From Flavobacterium dauae (lineage in GTDB: Bacteria > Bacteroidota > Bacteroidia > Flavobacteriales > Flavobacteriaceae), in contig NZ_CP130821.1 in the NCBI RefSeq assembly GCF_004151275.2, forward strand, positions 2,666,001 through 2,730,000: a DNA stretch of 64,000 bases, read 5' to 3'. A program made the position numbers and the translations under genes. Shown in pieces: positions 63,974-64,000 of the stretch (position 1 is the stretch's first letter; each line of letters begins with the position of its first letter). The notes below the pieces were generated by a model. It was not told the origin of the DNA, ran no database searches, and saw nothing but the letters and a program-made list of their open reading frames with translations.

Positions 63974-64000
63974 ATGAAAAAGCTATTCACCAGTTTGTTA
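63974..64000 (+). CDS. Start of an exported protein gene (cut by the window end)
   Basis: ATG at 63974 opens MKKLFTSLL, a typical signal-peptide start, 22 bases after kup. Only nine codons are visible, so nothing more can be said. Confidence 0.5.

Overview
The window comes from an AT-rich member of the Bacteroidota, almost certainly a Flavobacteriaceae relative of Flavobacterium, Myroides or Chryseobacterium. The evidence is PorP/SprF-family proteins, several type IX secretion (T9SS) cargo proteins with type A and type B C-terminal sorting domains, flavobacterial promoter -7 boxes (TAnnTTTG), a Suf iron-sulfur operon with flavobacterial companions (DUF59, DUF2480, DUF3078), and a SusC/RagA-style TonB receptor without encoded CCA on the one tRNA. 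I cannot name the species.

Layout. 1-5.1 kb: a truncated TPR/OmpA-like gene behind a porP/sprF gene, divergent hflX, and a two-gene secreted-protein unit. 5.2-8.6 kb: the second half of a suf operon, read leftwards: sufS, sufE, a DUF59 sufT-like gene, DUF2480, DUF3078. 8.7-23.1 kb: a three-gene operon of a 3,828-residue SprB-like T9SS adhesin with about 25 HYR-like repeats, a porP/sprF gene and an OmpA-family gene. 23.5-25.7 kb: a small recombination module with two HTH proteins, a 19-bp perfect inverted repeat around 150 bp carrying a promoter box, and a frameshifted tyrosine recombinase. 25.8-27.4 kb: an ECF sigma factor, a 65-residue protein and an MscS channel. 27.8-33.3 kb: a cluster that looks like a chaperone-usher pathway with a major subunit, a two-Ig chaperone-like protein, an 892-residue usher-like outer-membrane protein and two more subunit-like proteins. 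33.4-41.8 kb: tRNA-Ala(GGC), an IS1-like remnant, a relic of an RHS core, two small exported proteins that are candidate immunity genes, a 2,147-residue RHS protein with a distinct C-terminal tip, and a small T9SS protein. 42-47 kb: the first half of the suf operon (sufA, sufB, sufC, sufD) with two four-helix-bundle genes inserted. 47-64 kb: a TonB receptor, T9SS cargo proteins, an M1 peptidase, an S8 lipoprotein protease, a metallo-beta-lactamase-fold enzyme, rnpA, a secreted protein, a lipoprotein and kup.

The strongest structural conclusion is that the suf genes at 47-42 kb and 8.6-5.2 kb lie on the same strand in the usual flavobacterial order but are separated by about 33 kb of surface-adhesin, recombinase, fimbria-like and RHS-toxin genes. 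This 33-kb block looks like an inserted or assembled accessory region. Inside it, the best candidates for something undescribed are the chaperone-usher-like cluster at 27.8-33.3 kb and the possible promoter-inversion switch at 24.3-24.5 kb next to a recombinase. The RHS locus also shows the footprint of an earlier, displaced RHS tip.

All calls are by reading the sequence; no database search was run. Family names rest on recognised motifs and gene order.
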